Positions 35,448-43,451 of a DNA stretch of 64,000 nt are shown piece by piece. Source of the stretch: VRUE01 sp963753245 (lineage in GTDB: Bacteria > Actinomycetota > Thermoleophilia > Solirubrobacterales > 70-9); contig CAVWBK010000005.1 in NCBI GenBank assembly GCA_963753245.1, positions 1 to 64,000 of the forward strand, written 5' to 3'. The notes beneath the pieces are model-generated. The model had not been told where the DNA came from. It did no database searches and worked only from the letters and a program-made list of their open reading frames with translations. Every line of letters begins with the position of its first letter. The stretch's first letter is position 1. A program made the translations under genes and the position numbers.

Positions 35448-36146
35448 CTAGAGCTCGTTGGAATCGGCCTCGAGCTCAGTCTTGATCGCGATCCGAAGCG
35501 CCTCCAGGGCGGCCCCCCGGACCCGCAGCTTGGTCGCCGCGTAGGCCGCCAGGTCGAGTCCGGCGAGCTCCTCGGCCGCTTCACGGCTGGCGCGGGCCAG
35601 CTCGCCCGGGGCCACGACTCGGTCGAGGAGGCCGGCGCTGAGGGCCTCCTGCGGGCTGTACATGTGGGCGCTGAGAAGGGCGCGATCAAAGGCGGCGGGG
35701 CTGAGCCGCTGGCGGGCGAGCTCGACGACGAAGAGCGGCACGGTGAGGCCGATACGGACCTCATTGAGGCCGAGTTTGAAGGGCCCTTCGACACCGATCC
35801 GCAAATCGGCGGCAAGCGCCGCGAAGGTGCCGGCGGCGATCGCGTGGCCGCTGCAGGCAACGATCACCGGCGTCGGGAAGGAGAGCAGGCGCTCGCTGAG
35901 GCTCGCTCCGAGGCTCAACATCTCGACGATCCGCTGCGGTTCCTGCGTGAAGACCTTGAGGTCGAATCCGGCAGACAGATAGCCCGCGCGGCCGCCGAGC
36001 ACGACCACCGCCCGATCCTCCTCTGCCTGGTCGAGGTGTCGGTGCAGCGTTTCGAGCATCGCGATCGAGAGCGCGTTTACCTTGTGGTCGTCCATCGTGA
36101 TCGTCGCGATACCTGCGTCGAGCCGATAGGTCGCCAGTTCTGCCAT
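35448..36146 (-). CDS. Enoyl-CoA hydratase/isomerase family protein
   Basis: 232-residue crotonase-fold protein. The oxyanion-hole strands are ALVVLGGRAGYLSAGFDLKVF-like (VVVLGGRAGYLSAGFDL) and VIVACSGHAIAAGTFAALAADLRIG. At the catalytic Glu positions of hydratases the sequence has NEVRIGLTVPLFVVELAR, with one Glu kept, so it may be an isomerase or thioesterase rather than a hydratase. It is divergent from the carboxyltransferase gene and may act on the same acyl-CoA pool. Confidence 0.78.
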   Translation of the reverse strand: MAELATYRLDAGIATITMDDHKVNALSIAMLETLHRHLDQAEEDRAVVVLGGRAGYLSAGFDLKVFTQEPQRIVEMLSLGASLSERLLSFPTPVIVACSGHAIAAGTFAALAADLRIGVEGPFKLGLNEVRIGLTVPLFVVELARQRLSPAAFDRALLSAHMYSPQEALSAGLLDRVVAPGELARASREAAEELAGLDLAAYAATKLRVRGAALEALRIAIKTELEADSNEL

Positions 36147-36195
36147 CGCCTGCTCCTCCTCGGGCCGTTTGTCGGGCGAAACATACGATGTGCCG

Positions 36196-37785
36196 ATGGC
36201 ACCTGGCGCAGAGACGGGCGGTGAGCACGGCGCCGGCGGGGATCTCGATCAGCTTCTTGCCCGGCGCGAGCTGACCGAGGACGCGGCTCGCCCCGCTGCG
36301 GTCAAGCGCCGTCACGCGGCCGGAGGCCGCACCGCGCGCGAGAACATCGCAGACCTGATCGATCCGGGCTCCTTCGTCGAGTACGGGCGCTTTGCGATCG
36401 CTGCCCAGCGTGGCCGCCGCGAGCTCGATGACCTGATCGCGCGAACCCCTGCCGATGGCCTTGTGGCCGGTACGGCACGGATAAATGGCGAGCTGTTCGG
36501 TGTCGAGCGCAGCGCCTGTGCGGTGCTCTCCTATGACTACACGGTCCTCGCCGGCACCCAGGGGGCGCTCGGCCATCGCAAGAAGGACCGGCTCTTTGAG
36601 CTGATTGAGCGCATGAGGCTGCCGACGGTCCTTTTTGCCGAGGGGGGCGGAGGGCGCCCCGGTGATACCGACTACCCGGTGGTCTCGGCGCTCGACGCTC
36701 GCGCCTTCGCCCTCTGGGCGCGGCTCTCGGGACTGGTGCCGCGGATCGCCGTGGTCGCCGGGCGCTGCTTTGCCGGCAACGCGGTGCTCGCCGGCTGCGC
36801 GGACCTGATCGTCGCGACCGAGAACATCTCGTTGGGGATGGGCGGCCCGGCGATGATCGAGGGCGGAGGGCTGGGCAAGGTCGATCCCGACGAGGTCGGC
36901 CCTGCCGATGTGCAGGCCGCCAACGGGGTCATCGATGCCCTCGTCGCGGATGAGGCCGAGGCAACCGCCCTCGCCAGGCGATTGCTCGCCTACTTTCAGG
37001 GTGCGATCGCCCCGGGAGAGGAACCCGACCAGAGCCGGCTTTGCGACCTCGTCCCCGAGCGCCAGCGTCGCGCCTATGCGGTGGCGCCGATCATTGAGAC
37101 GCTCGCCGACCGCGGCTCGGTGACCTTCCTTCGCGAGCGCTTCGCGCCGGAGATGCTCACCGCACTGGCTCGCATTGAGGGGCGTGCGATCGGGGTGATC
37201 GCCAACGACACGCGACACATGGCGGGTGCGATCACGAGCGCGGCGGGGGACAAGGCGGCGCGCTTCATGCAGCTCTGTGATGCATTTGACCTGCCGCTCC
37301 TGACCTTGGTCGACACCCCGGGAATGATGGTCGGCCCCGAGGCCGAGGCAACCGGCCTGGTGCGCCACACCTCGCGAATGCTGCTCGCCGGCGCCGCCCT
37401 GCGGGTCCCCCTGGTCTCGGTGATCTTGCGCCGTGGCTATGGCCTGGGCGCCCAGGCGATGGTCGGCGGCAGCCTGCACGAGCCGCTGCTCACCCTGGCC
37501 TGGCCCAGTGCCCATCTCGGCCCGATGGGCCTCGAAGGCGCAGTCAGACTGGCGCTTCGCAAGGAGCTCGATGCGATCGCCGATGAGGACCAGCGCGAGC
37601 GCCGGGTGCGGGAGTTGACGGCCGCCGCCGAAGAGAACGCGAAGGCGCTGAACAGTGCGACCCTGTTTGAGCTTGACGACGTGATCGACCCGGCCCAGAC
37701 GCGCACCCTGATCGCCGCGACCCTGCACGCCGCGCGGGCGCCGGAGCGCCCCGCGGGCCGCGGCAGGTTCGTCGATGCCTGGTAG
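36196..37785 (+). CDS. Acyl-CoA carboxylase carboxyltransferase subunit
   Basis: 529 residues, the usual size of an acyl-CoA carboxylase beta subunit (acetyl/propionyl/methylcrotonyl type), which moves CO2 from biotin to an acyl-CoA. It shows ARENIADLIDPGSFVEYGRFA at the N terminus, acyl-CoA-binding oxyanion loops (GGGGRPGDTD; GRCFAGNAVLAGCADLIVA), ISLGMGGPAMIEGGGLG, and in the C-terminal domain VDTPGMMVGPEAEATGLV and VILRRGYGLGAQAM. ATG 36196 is preferred over the TTG at 36169. No biotin carboxylase lies nearby. Confidence 0.85.
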   Translation: MAPGAETGGEHGAGGDLDQLLARRELTEDAARPAAVKRRHAAGGRTARENIADLIDPGSFVEYGRFAIAAQRGRRELDDLIARTPADGLVAGTARINGELFGVERSACAVLSYDYTVLAGTQGALGHRKKDRLFELIERMRLPTVLFAEGGGGRPGDTDYPVVSALDARAFALWARLSGLVPRIAVVAGRCFAGNAVLAGCADLIVATENISLGMGGPAMIEGGGLGKVDPDEVGPADVQAANGVIDALVADEAEATALARRLLAYFQGAIAPGEEPDQSRLCDLVPERQRRAYAVAPIIETLADRGSVTFLRERFAPEMLTALARIEGRAIGVIANDTRHMAGAITSAAGDKAARFMQLCDAFDLPLLTLVDTPGMMVGPEAEATGLVRHTSRMLLAGAALRVPLVSVILRRGYGLGAQAMVGGSLHEPLLTLAWPSAHLGPMGLEGAVRLALRKELDAIADEDQRERRVRELTAAAEENAKALNSATLFELDDVIDPAQTRTLIAATLHAARAPERPAGRGRFVDAW

Positions 37786-37786
37786 C

Positions 37787-38020
37787 TCAGCCCTGGCGCC
37801 TGGTCAGCGGTTGGAAGCTCCGCCAAAAGCCCGCGTCGAGCGCCGCTCGCTCGACGTGCTCGAGCGTCGCGCCGTCCTCGTCATAGAGCACATAGCTCAC
37901 TAGGTCCTGCCCGGGCGGGCCGCCATGGACCGCGAGGATGCGGGCGATCATCAGGTAGGGCGGTTGGCTCAGCCAGAGCTCATCGGGATGGGGCCGGGGC
38001 CGGCTATGCAGCTCTTGCAT
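37787..38020 (-). CDS. Small hypothetical protein
   Basis: 77 residues, convergent with the carboxyltransferase gene (one base apart). LSQPPYLMIARILAVHGGPPGQDLVSYVLYDEDG and a final helix with FWRSFQPLTRR give normal coding composition. No family is recognised. Confidence 0.55.
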   Translation of the reverse strand: MQELHSRPRPHPDELWLSQPPYLMIARILAVHGGPPGQDLVSYVLYDEDGATLEHVERAALDAGFWRSFQPLTRRQG

Positions 38021-38130
38021 AGCGGGTGTTTACCCGGCCCGCTGCGCGGAAAAACCACACTCTGCGGTTTCATCGCCCCGCTCATGGGTAGCCGCCGCAA
38101 ACCCGGAGCAACGACAAGGAGGAGGCGTAA

Positions 38131-38694
38131 ATGGCCGAGCAGCTGAGTGGAAAGCGGGTGGCCTTTCTGGTTGCCAATGAGGGCGTCGAGCAGGTTGAGT
38201 TGGCCGAGCCCGCCAGGGCGGTGCGCGAGGCGGGGGGCGAGGTGGATCTGATCGCGCCCTCAAGGGAACCCGTGCAGGCCTTCAATCACCTCGACAAGGG
38301 CGACACCTTCGAGCCCGATCGCACGGTCGAGGCTGCCGAGGCGCGCGACTACGACGCCCTGGTCTTGCCGGGCGGGGTCGCCAATCCCGATCAGTTGCGA
38401 ACCGAGGTCAAGGCGATCGAGTTCATCCGCGCCTTCTTCGATTTGGGCAAGCCGGTCGCCGTCATCTGCCACGGTCCCTGGACCCTGGTCGAGGCCGACG
38501 TCCTCAACGGGCGCACGCTGACCTCGTGGCCGAGCCTGCAGACAGATCTGCGCAATGCCGGCGCTGAGTGGGTCGACGAGGAGGTGCACGTCGACGACGG
38601 TTTGATCAGTAGCCGCAAGCCGGATGACCTACCTGCCTTCAACGCGGCGATCGTGGCGGCGCTTGCTGAGGGCCGCGTTCCAGCTGGGCGTTGA
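38131..38694 (+). CDS. DJ-1/PfpI family protein
   Basis: 187 residues of the DJ-1/PfpI superfamily (type 1 glutamine amidotransferase-like). The nucleophile elbow is VAVICHGPWTLVEA (Cys near residue 113 followed by His), with KRVAFLVANEGVEQVEL at the start and DALVLPGGVANPDQLR before it. Relatives act as glyoxalases, deglycases or stress proteins. AGGAGG eight bases before ATG 38131 is a strong ribosome binding site. Its 3' end overlaps the convergent YihY gene by 56 bases. Confidence 0.85.
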   Translation: MAEQLSGKRVAFLVANEGVEQVELAEPARAVREAGGEVDLIAPSREPVQAFNHLDKGDTFEPDRTVEAAEARDYDALVLPGGVANPDQLRTEVKAIEFIRAFFDLGKPVAVICHGPWTLVEADVLNGRTLTSWPSLQTDLRNAGAEWVDEEVHVDDGLISSRKPDDLPAFNAAIVAALAEGRVPAGR

Positions 38695-39496
38695 GCTCGG
38701 CGCCGAAGAGGATCGCGAGATTGCTGATCCAGAGCCAGACCAGGAGTGCCACAAGGCCGCCCAGGGTGCCGTAGGTCTTGTCATAGGAGCCGAAGTTGGC
38801 GACGTAGATGGCGAAGGCGGCCGAGGCAACAGCCCAGGCGGCGATCGCCACCGTGCTGCCGGGAGTTACCCAGCGAAAGCCGCGGATCTTGGCGTCGGGC
38901 GAGGTGTAGTAGAGGACGCTGACCATGGCGATGAAGATCAGGGCCATCGCCGGCCACTTGAGCAGGTTCCAGAGGGTGACCGCGGTCGAGTCGATCCCGA
39001 GGGGACGGGCGACGGCGCCGACCACCGGTCCGCTCAGAACCAGGCCGAGGGCGAGCAATGCCGCGAGCAAGACCATCGCCAGAGTGATCGCGATCTGCAG
39101 CGGGCGCAGTTTCCAAAACGGACGTTCCTCCTCGGTGCGATAGATCGAGTTGGAGGCCCGGATAAAGGCTCCGACGTAGCCCGAGGCCGACCAGAGCGCG
39201 ACCGCGAGGCCGAGGAGGAAGGCGGCGCCCGCGGTGCTCTGGTTGGAGGCGATCGAGCGGGCCGGTCCGGCGAAGGTCTCCGCAGCCGATTCTGGGCCGA
39301 TTTCGGCGATCACCTCGGTCACCTTGCGGGTGGTTGTTTGGGGGTCACCGAGCAGACCGAGGATTGAGACCAAGGCGATCAGCGCTGGAAACAGGGAGAG
39401 CAGGCCGTAGTAGGTAAGCGCGGCTGCCCAGTCGGTCAGGTTGTTGGCCCGAAACTCGGTCAGGGTCTGCCTGATGACGGCGCCGGCACCGCGCAC
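38639..39496 (-). CDS. YihY/virulence factor BrkB family membrane protein
   Basis: 285 residues, six helices. FRANNLTDWAAALTYYGLLSLFPALIALVS is the family's first signature; VGAFIRASNSIYRTEEERPFWKLRPLQ, a central LYYTSPDAKIRGFRWVTPGS and the end VALLVWLWISNLAILFGAELNAQLE follow. Function unresolved in the family (once mis-named ribonuclease BN). It is three bases downstream of the MFS gene stop and overlaps the DJ-1 gene on the other strand. Confidence 0.88.
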   Translation of the reverse strand: MRGAGAVIRQTLTEFRANNLTDWAAALTYYGLLSLFPALIALVSILGLLGDPQTTTRKVTEVIAEIGPESAAETFAGPARSIASNQSTAGAAFLLGLAVALWSASGYVGAFIRASNSIYRTEEERPFWKLRPLQIAITLAMVLLAALLALGLVLSGPVVGAVARPLGIDSTAVTLWNLLKWPAMALIFIAMVSVLYYTSPDAKIRGFRWVTPGSTVAIAAWAVASAAFAIYVANFGSYDKTYGTLGGLVALLVWLWISNLAILFGAELNAQLERGPQQAPPRSPR

Positions 39497-39498
39497 CG

Positions 39499-41328
39499 CT
39501 AGCGCCCGGCGCTGGGCGGCGCCCCGACGCTCTCAGCGCTGGGAGCTCCCCCATCGCGCTCGGGCGCGACCGGTGCGTACTCGCCGCCGCGGATCCGCTT
39601 CACCCGTCCCTCGATCAATGCCTCGCGCAGCGCCGCCTGGAAGCGCCCGGGTCCCCAGAAGCGGGCGCCGACCCGCCTCCTTAGCTCACGCCGATTGGCG
39701 CTTCCACGCTCGCGCAGGGCGCTGTCGATGATCTCGACCTCGCGATCCACGCCGCCGGCCAGGCTGAGCGCAAAGGGGTCAGATACGGGCATCCCCGGGG
39801 AGGTCCGCGTGCGCGAAGACCCGGGCCGGAAGCGCCCGCGGGGGGGGTGAGAGCCCTTGCGATTGGCGGGGGCTTTGGCATCGGTGGCGGTCAGCGGCTC
39901 GGCGACATCCTCGAGCGGTCTGCCCTCCGCCTTGACCCCGAAGAGGAGCTCCGCGATCCCGCCGATCGCCATCACCACCGCGCCAACGAAGAATCCGATC
40001 GCGACCTTGCTCTGGCTGCCGGTGTCGATCAGGTTGCCGAAGAGCAGCGGTCCGACGATGCCGCCGGCGCCGGTGCCCACGGCGTAAAAGAAGGCGATCG
40101 AGAGCGCCCGCGTCTCCATTGGGAAGATCTCGCTGACGGTCAGATAGGCCGAGCTGGCACCGGCTGAAGCGAGAAAGAAGATCGCCAGGACAAAGGCCAT
40201 GAAGGACCAGGTCGTCAGGTCGTTGCCGAGCAAGAAGACACCGAGGATGGCGGTCAAGAGCGCCGAGCCCAGGTACGTGAAGGAGACCATCTGTTTGCGG
40301 CCAACGGTGTCAAAGAGGCGTCCGAGCGTCAGCGGGCCGAGGAAGTTCGAGGCGGCGAAGAGCGCGATATAGAGCGGGATCGTCCCCGAGCTGACTTCGA
40401 AGAATTCACCCAGCAGGGTGCCCAGATCGAAAGTGACGGCGTTGTAGAGGAAGGCCTGGCCGATGAAAAGTGAGAGGCCGAGAATCGTGCGCCGCGGGTA
40501 GGTCGAGTAGGCCGTGCGCGCGATCTCGCGGAAGCGGATTCGCCGCCGTGGTTTGACCGCCATCGGCTCTCCCTCGGGCTCCCTGAGTGACTCACCGGTC
40601 TGCTCCTCGACCCGCTCCTCGATTTCGCCGACGATCTCCTCGGCCTCATCGTTATGGCCATGGATGAAGAGCCAGCGGGGGCTCTCGGGGACGTTGCGAC
40701 GCACGAGCAAGATCCCGACCCCCAGGGTGGCACCGATGATGAAGGCCAGACGCCAACCGAGATCAGCGGCGAAGAGGGTGGTGTCGAGCAGGACGACGGC
40801 GGCCAGCGCTCCCGCCGCGGCGCCGACCCAGTAGCTGCCGTTGATGATCAGGTCGACACGACCACGGACCCGAGCTGGGATCAGCTCATCGATTGCCGAG
40901 TTGATCGCCGCGTACTCGCCGCCGATCCCGCTGCCGGTGAAAAAGCGCGCGGCGAAGAAGTACCACGGCGCGAAGGAGAAAGCGGTTGCGATCGTCGCCG
41001 TGATGTAGACGCCGAGCGTGACCAGGAAGAGCTTCTTGCGACCAAAACGGTCGGTGAGCTGGCCGAAGAAGAGGGCGCCCACGCAGGCGCCGGCAACATA
41101 AAAGGCCGCGGCGGTGCCGATCTGGCTCGCGTTAAGGACTAGGCCGCTGCCCTTTTCGGTGAGGCGGTCGCCGATGCTGCCGACGATCGTCACCTCGAGG
41201 CCGTCGAGGATCCAGACCGTCCCCAGGCCGATCACGATCATCCAGTGAAATTGCGACCACGGGAGCCGGTCAAGGCGCGCAGGAATACGGGTCTCGATCG
41301 TCTCCTCTTGAGCGCCGCCGCGGTTCAT
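39499..41328 (-). CDS. MFS transporter (sugar-porter type) with winged-helix-like tail
   Basis: 609 residues. Twelve helices of the major facilitator superfamily are seen. The sugar-porter motif is GQLTDRFGRKKLF after helix 2, and a repeat in the second half is LGRLFDTVGRKQM. A long charged loop separates the halves (RVEEQTGESLREPEGEPMA). After helix 12 about 130 extra residues follow, ending in a winged-helix-like segment (IIDSALRERGSANRRELRRR, then FQAALREALIEGRVKRI). ATG 41328 is chosen; the frame is open to 41979 but that part is not coding-like. The carried substrate is unknown. Confidence 0.83.
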   Translation of the reverse strand: MNRGGAQEETIETRIPARLDRLPWSQFHWMIVIGLGTVWILDGLEVTIVGSIGDRLTEKGSGLVLNASQIGTAAAFYVAGACVGALFFGQLTDRFGRKKLFLVTLGVYITATIATAFSFAPWYFFAARFFTGSGIGGEYAAINSAIDELIPARVRGRVDLIINGSYWVGAAAGALAAVVLLDTTLFAADLGWRLAFIIGATLGVGILLVRRNVPESPRWLFIHGHNDEAEEIVGEIEERVEEQTGESLREPEGEPMAVKPRRRIRFREIARTAYSTYPRRTILGLSLFIGQAFLYNAVTFDLGTLLGEFFEVSSGTIPLYIALFAASNFLGPLTLGRLFDTVGRKQMVSFTYLGSALLTAILGVFLLGNDLTTWSFMAFVLAIFFLASAGASSAYLTVSEIFPMETRALSIAFFYAVGTGAGGIVGPLLFGNLIDTGSQSKVAIGFFVGAVVMAIGGIAELLFGVKAEGRPLEDVAEPLTATDAKAPANRKGSHPPRGRFRPGSSRTRTSPGMPVSDPFALSLAGGVDREVEIIDSALRERGSANRRELRRRVGARFWGPGRFQAALREALIEGRVKRIRGGEYAPVAPERDGGAPSAESVGAPPSAGR

Positions 41329-41334
41329 CTTGGC

Positions 41335-41350
41335 GGGGGGATACCCCCCC
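41335..41350 (-). promoter_or_regulatory. G7-TAT-C6 hairpin just upstream of the MFS start
   Basis: On the transcript strand a run of seven G, TAT, and six C can fold into a 6-bp GC hairpin ending six bases before the ATG at 41328, where the ribosome binding site would lie. No clear purine-rich site is seen otherwise. It may restrict translation, and its homopolymers are prone to length change. Confidence 0.35.
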
Positions 41351-41685
41351 GTCGCCCACTCAAAACCGTTTTGGCAAACCACTCCGGTTGGCCACGGGGA
41401 CCGCTGCCAGCGGCCCAAATTTGCGCCAAGCTGAGCGGAGTCGAGAGGCCTCCGCGCGGGCTTCCAGAAGCGAAAGTTGGAAGCGGCGGAGATCACCGCG
41501 AGCTGTCGACAAGCCAAGGGGCGAGGGGTTGGGTTTGAGCCGCGCTCAAGTGTTCGATCAGGGCAGCACGGCAAGCGAGCGAGTGACGACGCCGACCAGG
41601 CCTCCGATCGAATCTTCCGACCAGCTCGGCTGCCCCGGCTGATCGCCTCGGGTGTAAGAGCGTCGCTCGCGGGTAGTTCCTGGCC
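41351..41685. other. Intergenic region without a gene
   Basis: Between the divergent MFS and small membrane protein genes. The frame open through here on the minus strand lacks coding features. No hairpin with T-run or RNA gene is recognised. Confidence 0.4.
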
Positions 41686-41880
41686 ATGACAGCAATCAAA
41701 TCCAGGCTCGTTCACGGTGCGGCGAAACAAACCGCCAAGCACAGCGTCCATGGGGCCGCCTCGAAATTGCAGCGAGCGCCGTTGCGGTCGGCGACGTTGC
41801 TTGGCCTCGGTTGCCTGGTTGGGTTTTTGGCGGGTTTCCTGTTCAGCCGTTCGAGTGCCGACCCCGGACCCCCAGGCTAG
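41686..41880 (+). CDS. Small single-helix membrane protein
   Basis: 64 residues. Basic N-terminal half (RLVHGAAKQTAKHSVHGAA), one membrane helix (SATLLGLGCLVGFLAGFLFS), short Pro-rich end. No family is recognised; composition and a convergent DUF4235 membrane gene suggest an envelope role. Confidence 0.5.
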   Translation: MTAIKSRLVHGAAKQTAKHSVHGAASKLQRAPLRSATLLGLGCLVGFLAGFLFSRSSADPGPPG

Positions 41881-41896
41881 GCGTCGGTGAGCGTAA

Positions 41897-42178
41897 TCAG
41901 CCCTCGCCCTTGGCCGGGTCCTCGCCCGGCCAACGTCCGGTCGCGCGCTCAAAGGCCCGCCTGCTGGCGTGGTCAACAACGCCTTTGGTCAGGCGAAAGA
42001 CCGCGCCCTCGACGGCGAGTGCGGCGGCGAGTTTGGGGAGGGTGGCGTCTCGCCGGTCGGGTTGGGGTGGATCCTCATCGTCAACGGTCGCCCAGAGCCG
42101 CTCGAATCCTTTCTTCGCAGCGGCTCCGGCAAACAGGCCGGCGAGAATCCCGAGTGGAGCAAAGATCAGTTTCGCCAT
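41897..42178 (-). CDS. DUF4235 family membrane protein
   Basis: 93 residues. MAKLIFAPLGILAGLFAGAAA is the single helix at the start, followed by KKGFERLWATVDDEDPPQPD and LAVEGAVFRLTKGVVDHASRRAFERATGRWPGE-type sequence, the known DUF4235 pattern. ATG 42178 is used because the helix begins there. Function unknown. Confidence 0.75.
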   Translation of the reverse strand: MAKLIFAPLGILAGLFAGAAAKKGFERLWATVDDEDPPQPDRRDATLPKLAAALAVEGAVFRLTKGVVDHASRRAFERATGRWPGEDPAKGEG

Positions 42179-42224
42179 TCTCGGCACGCTACCCAACCCG
42201 CAAGGCGGCAAACGGCGGGGGCCT

Positions 42225-43231
42225 ATGAGCGCTCGCCTGCGGCGCTCTGACTGCTCGGCCCGGGGCATCGGTCGCCGCCGCCGGGGAGCAGGTTTCAGCT
42301 ATCACGACTCCCAGCAGCACCGGATCAGTGACGAGGAGACGCTGAACAGAATCCGGGAGTTGCCGATTCCGCCAGCGTGGGAAGAGGTCTGGGTCTGCCC
42401 TGACCCGCTTGGGCACATCCAGGCGACGGGACTCGACGCCGCCAGTCGCAAGCAGTACCTCTACCACGAGCGTTGGCAGCGCCAGGCCGCGGCGCGGAAG
42501 TTTGAAAGCACCCGCGAATTCGCCCATGAGCTGCCCCGCCTGCGCCGCGCGACGAGCCGCGATCTCAAGCGCGAAGCGGTGCCGCGCGCTCGCGCTCTGG
42601 CCTGCGCGGTGCGCCTCTGGGACCTTGGCTTCTTTCGCATTGGGGGCGAGCGCTACGCAGCCGAAAACGAGAGCTACGGTCTGGCCACAATCCTGCGCGA
42701 GCACGTCTCGATACGCGATCGTGAGGTGATTTTGATTTTCCCGCCAAGAGCGGCCAGCGCCGGGTCCAGTCGATCAGAGACGGGGCGACTCGCGAGGCGA
42801 TCGAGGCGATGCGCCGGCGCCGCAGCGGCCCGGAGGGCCTACTTGCCTTTCGTGAGGCTGGCCACTGGCATGACCTGCGATCAGAGGACATCAATGCCTA
42901 CCTGCAGGAGAAGATCGGCGAGGGCTTCTCGGCAAAGGACTTTCGCGCCTGGCACGGGACCGTCCTGGCAGCCGTGGAGCTGGCCGAGGGCGGCGAGCTC
43001 CGTTCACGAACCGCTGAGGAGCGAAATATCCGCGCCGCGGTTGTGTCTGTCGCCGAGCTCTTGGGCAACACCCCCGCGGTCTGCCGTCGCTCCTACATCG
43101 ACCCCAGAGTTCTGGATCGTTATCGCGAGGGCCTGGTGATCAAGCTGCCCGTTGGCCTCGAGGCGGAGAAGCTAAGCGCGGCGAGATCCCGCCGACGGAT
43201 CGAGCGCCGCGTGCTTGAGCTGATCGAATAG
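42225..43231 (+). pseudogene. DNA topoisomerase IB, one frameshift
   Basis: Eukaryote-like type IB topoisomerase, which relaxes supercoils through a 3'-phosphotyrosine. From ATG 42225 the N-terminal half has ELPIPPAWEEVWVCPDP, GHIQATGLDAASRKQYLYH and LWDLGFFRIGGERYAAEN. Near 42730 the frame slips; the second frame continues with FPAKSGQRRVQSIRDG, FSAKDFRAWHGT and the active-site Tyr in CRRSYIDPRVLDRY. The slip is next to gattttgattttccc, where one base is missing. It is a broken gene, or a single homopolymer error in an intact one; all expected catalytic motifs are otherwise present. Confidence 0.8.
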
Positions 43232-43451
43232 AGCCGACGCGCTGCCCGCCTGCTGCTCGGTTCGGGGTGGGCCAACGCTGCCCTGCGGTTCTTCGCCCCA
43301 GGCGCGAGGCGCCGTGGAGAAATCGAAGGGCGGCGGCTGTCGTGAGCGCCAGCGTCGGGGCGACCGCGGTGAGGTTCGGGTCGACCTACGAGTTGACCGT
43401 GGGCTGGGAGTGCTACCGTCGTGTATTGGCCGGCGAGGCGCCGGAATTCGA

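Noticed and set aside
35761..37728. 655-residue minus-strand open frame
   Set aside because: It is antisense to the well-supported carboxyltransferase gene and is rich in Arg, His and Gly as expected for a shadow frame.
41329..41979. N-terminal extension of the MFS gene
   Set aside because: The sequence before ATG 41328 has low-complexity Arg/Pro/Ser composition; the first transmembrane region and family pattern begin after 41328.
42225..42735. Programmed frameshift in topoisomerase IB
   Set aside because: No classical slippery heptamer with downstream structure is evident, and this family is not known for it; an indel is simpler.
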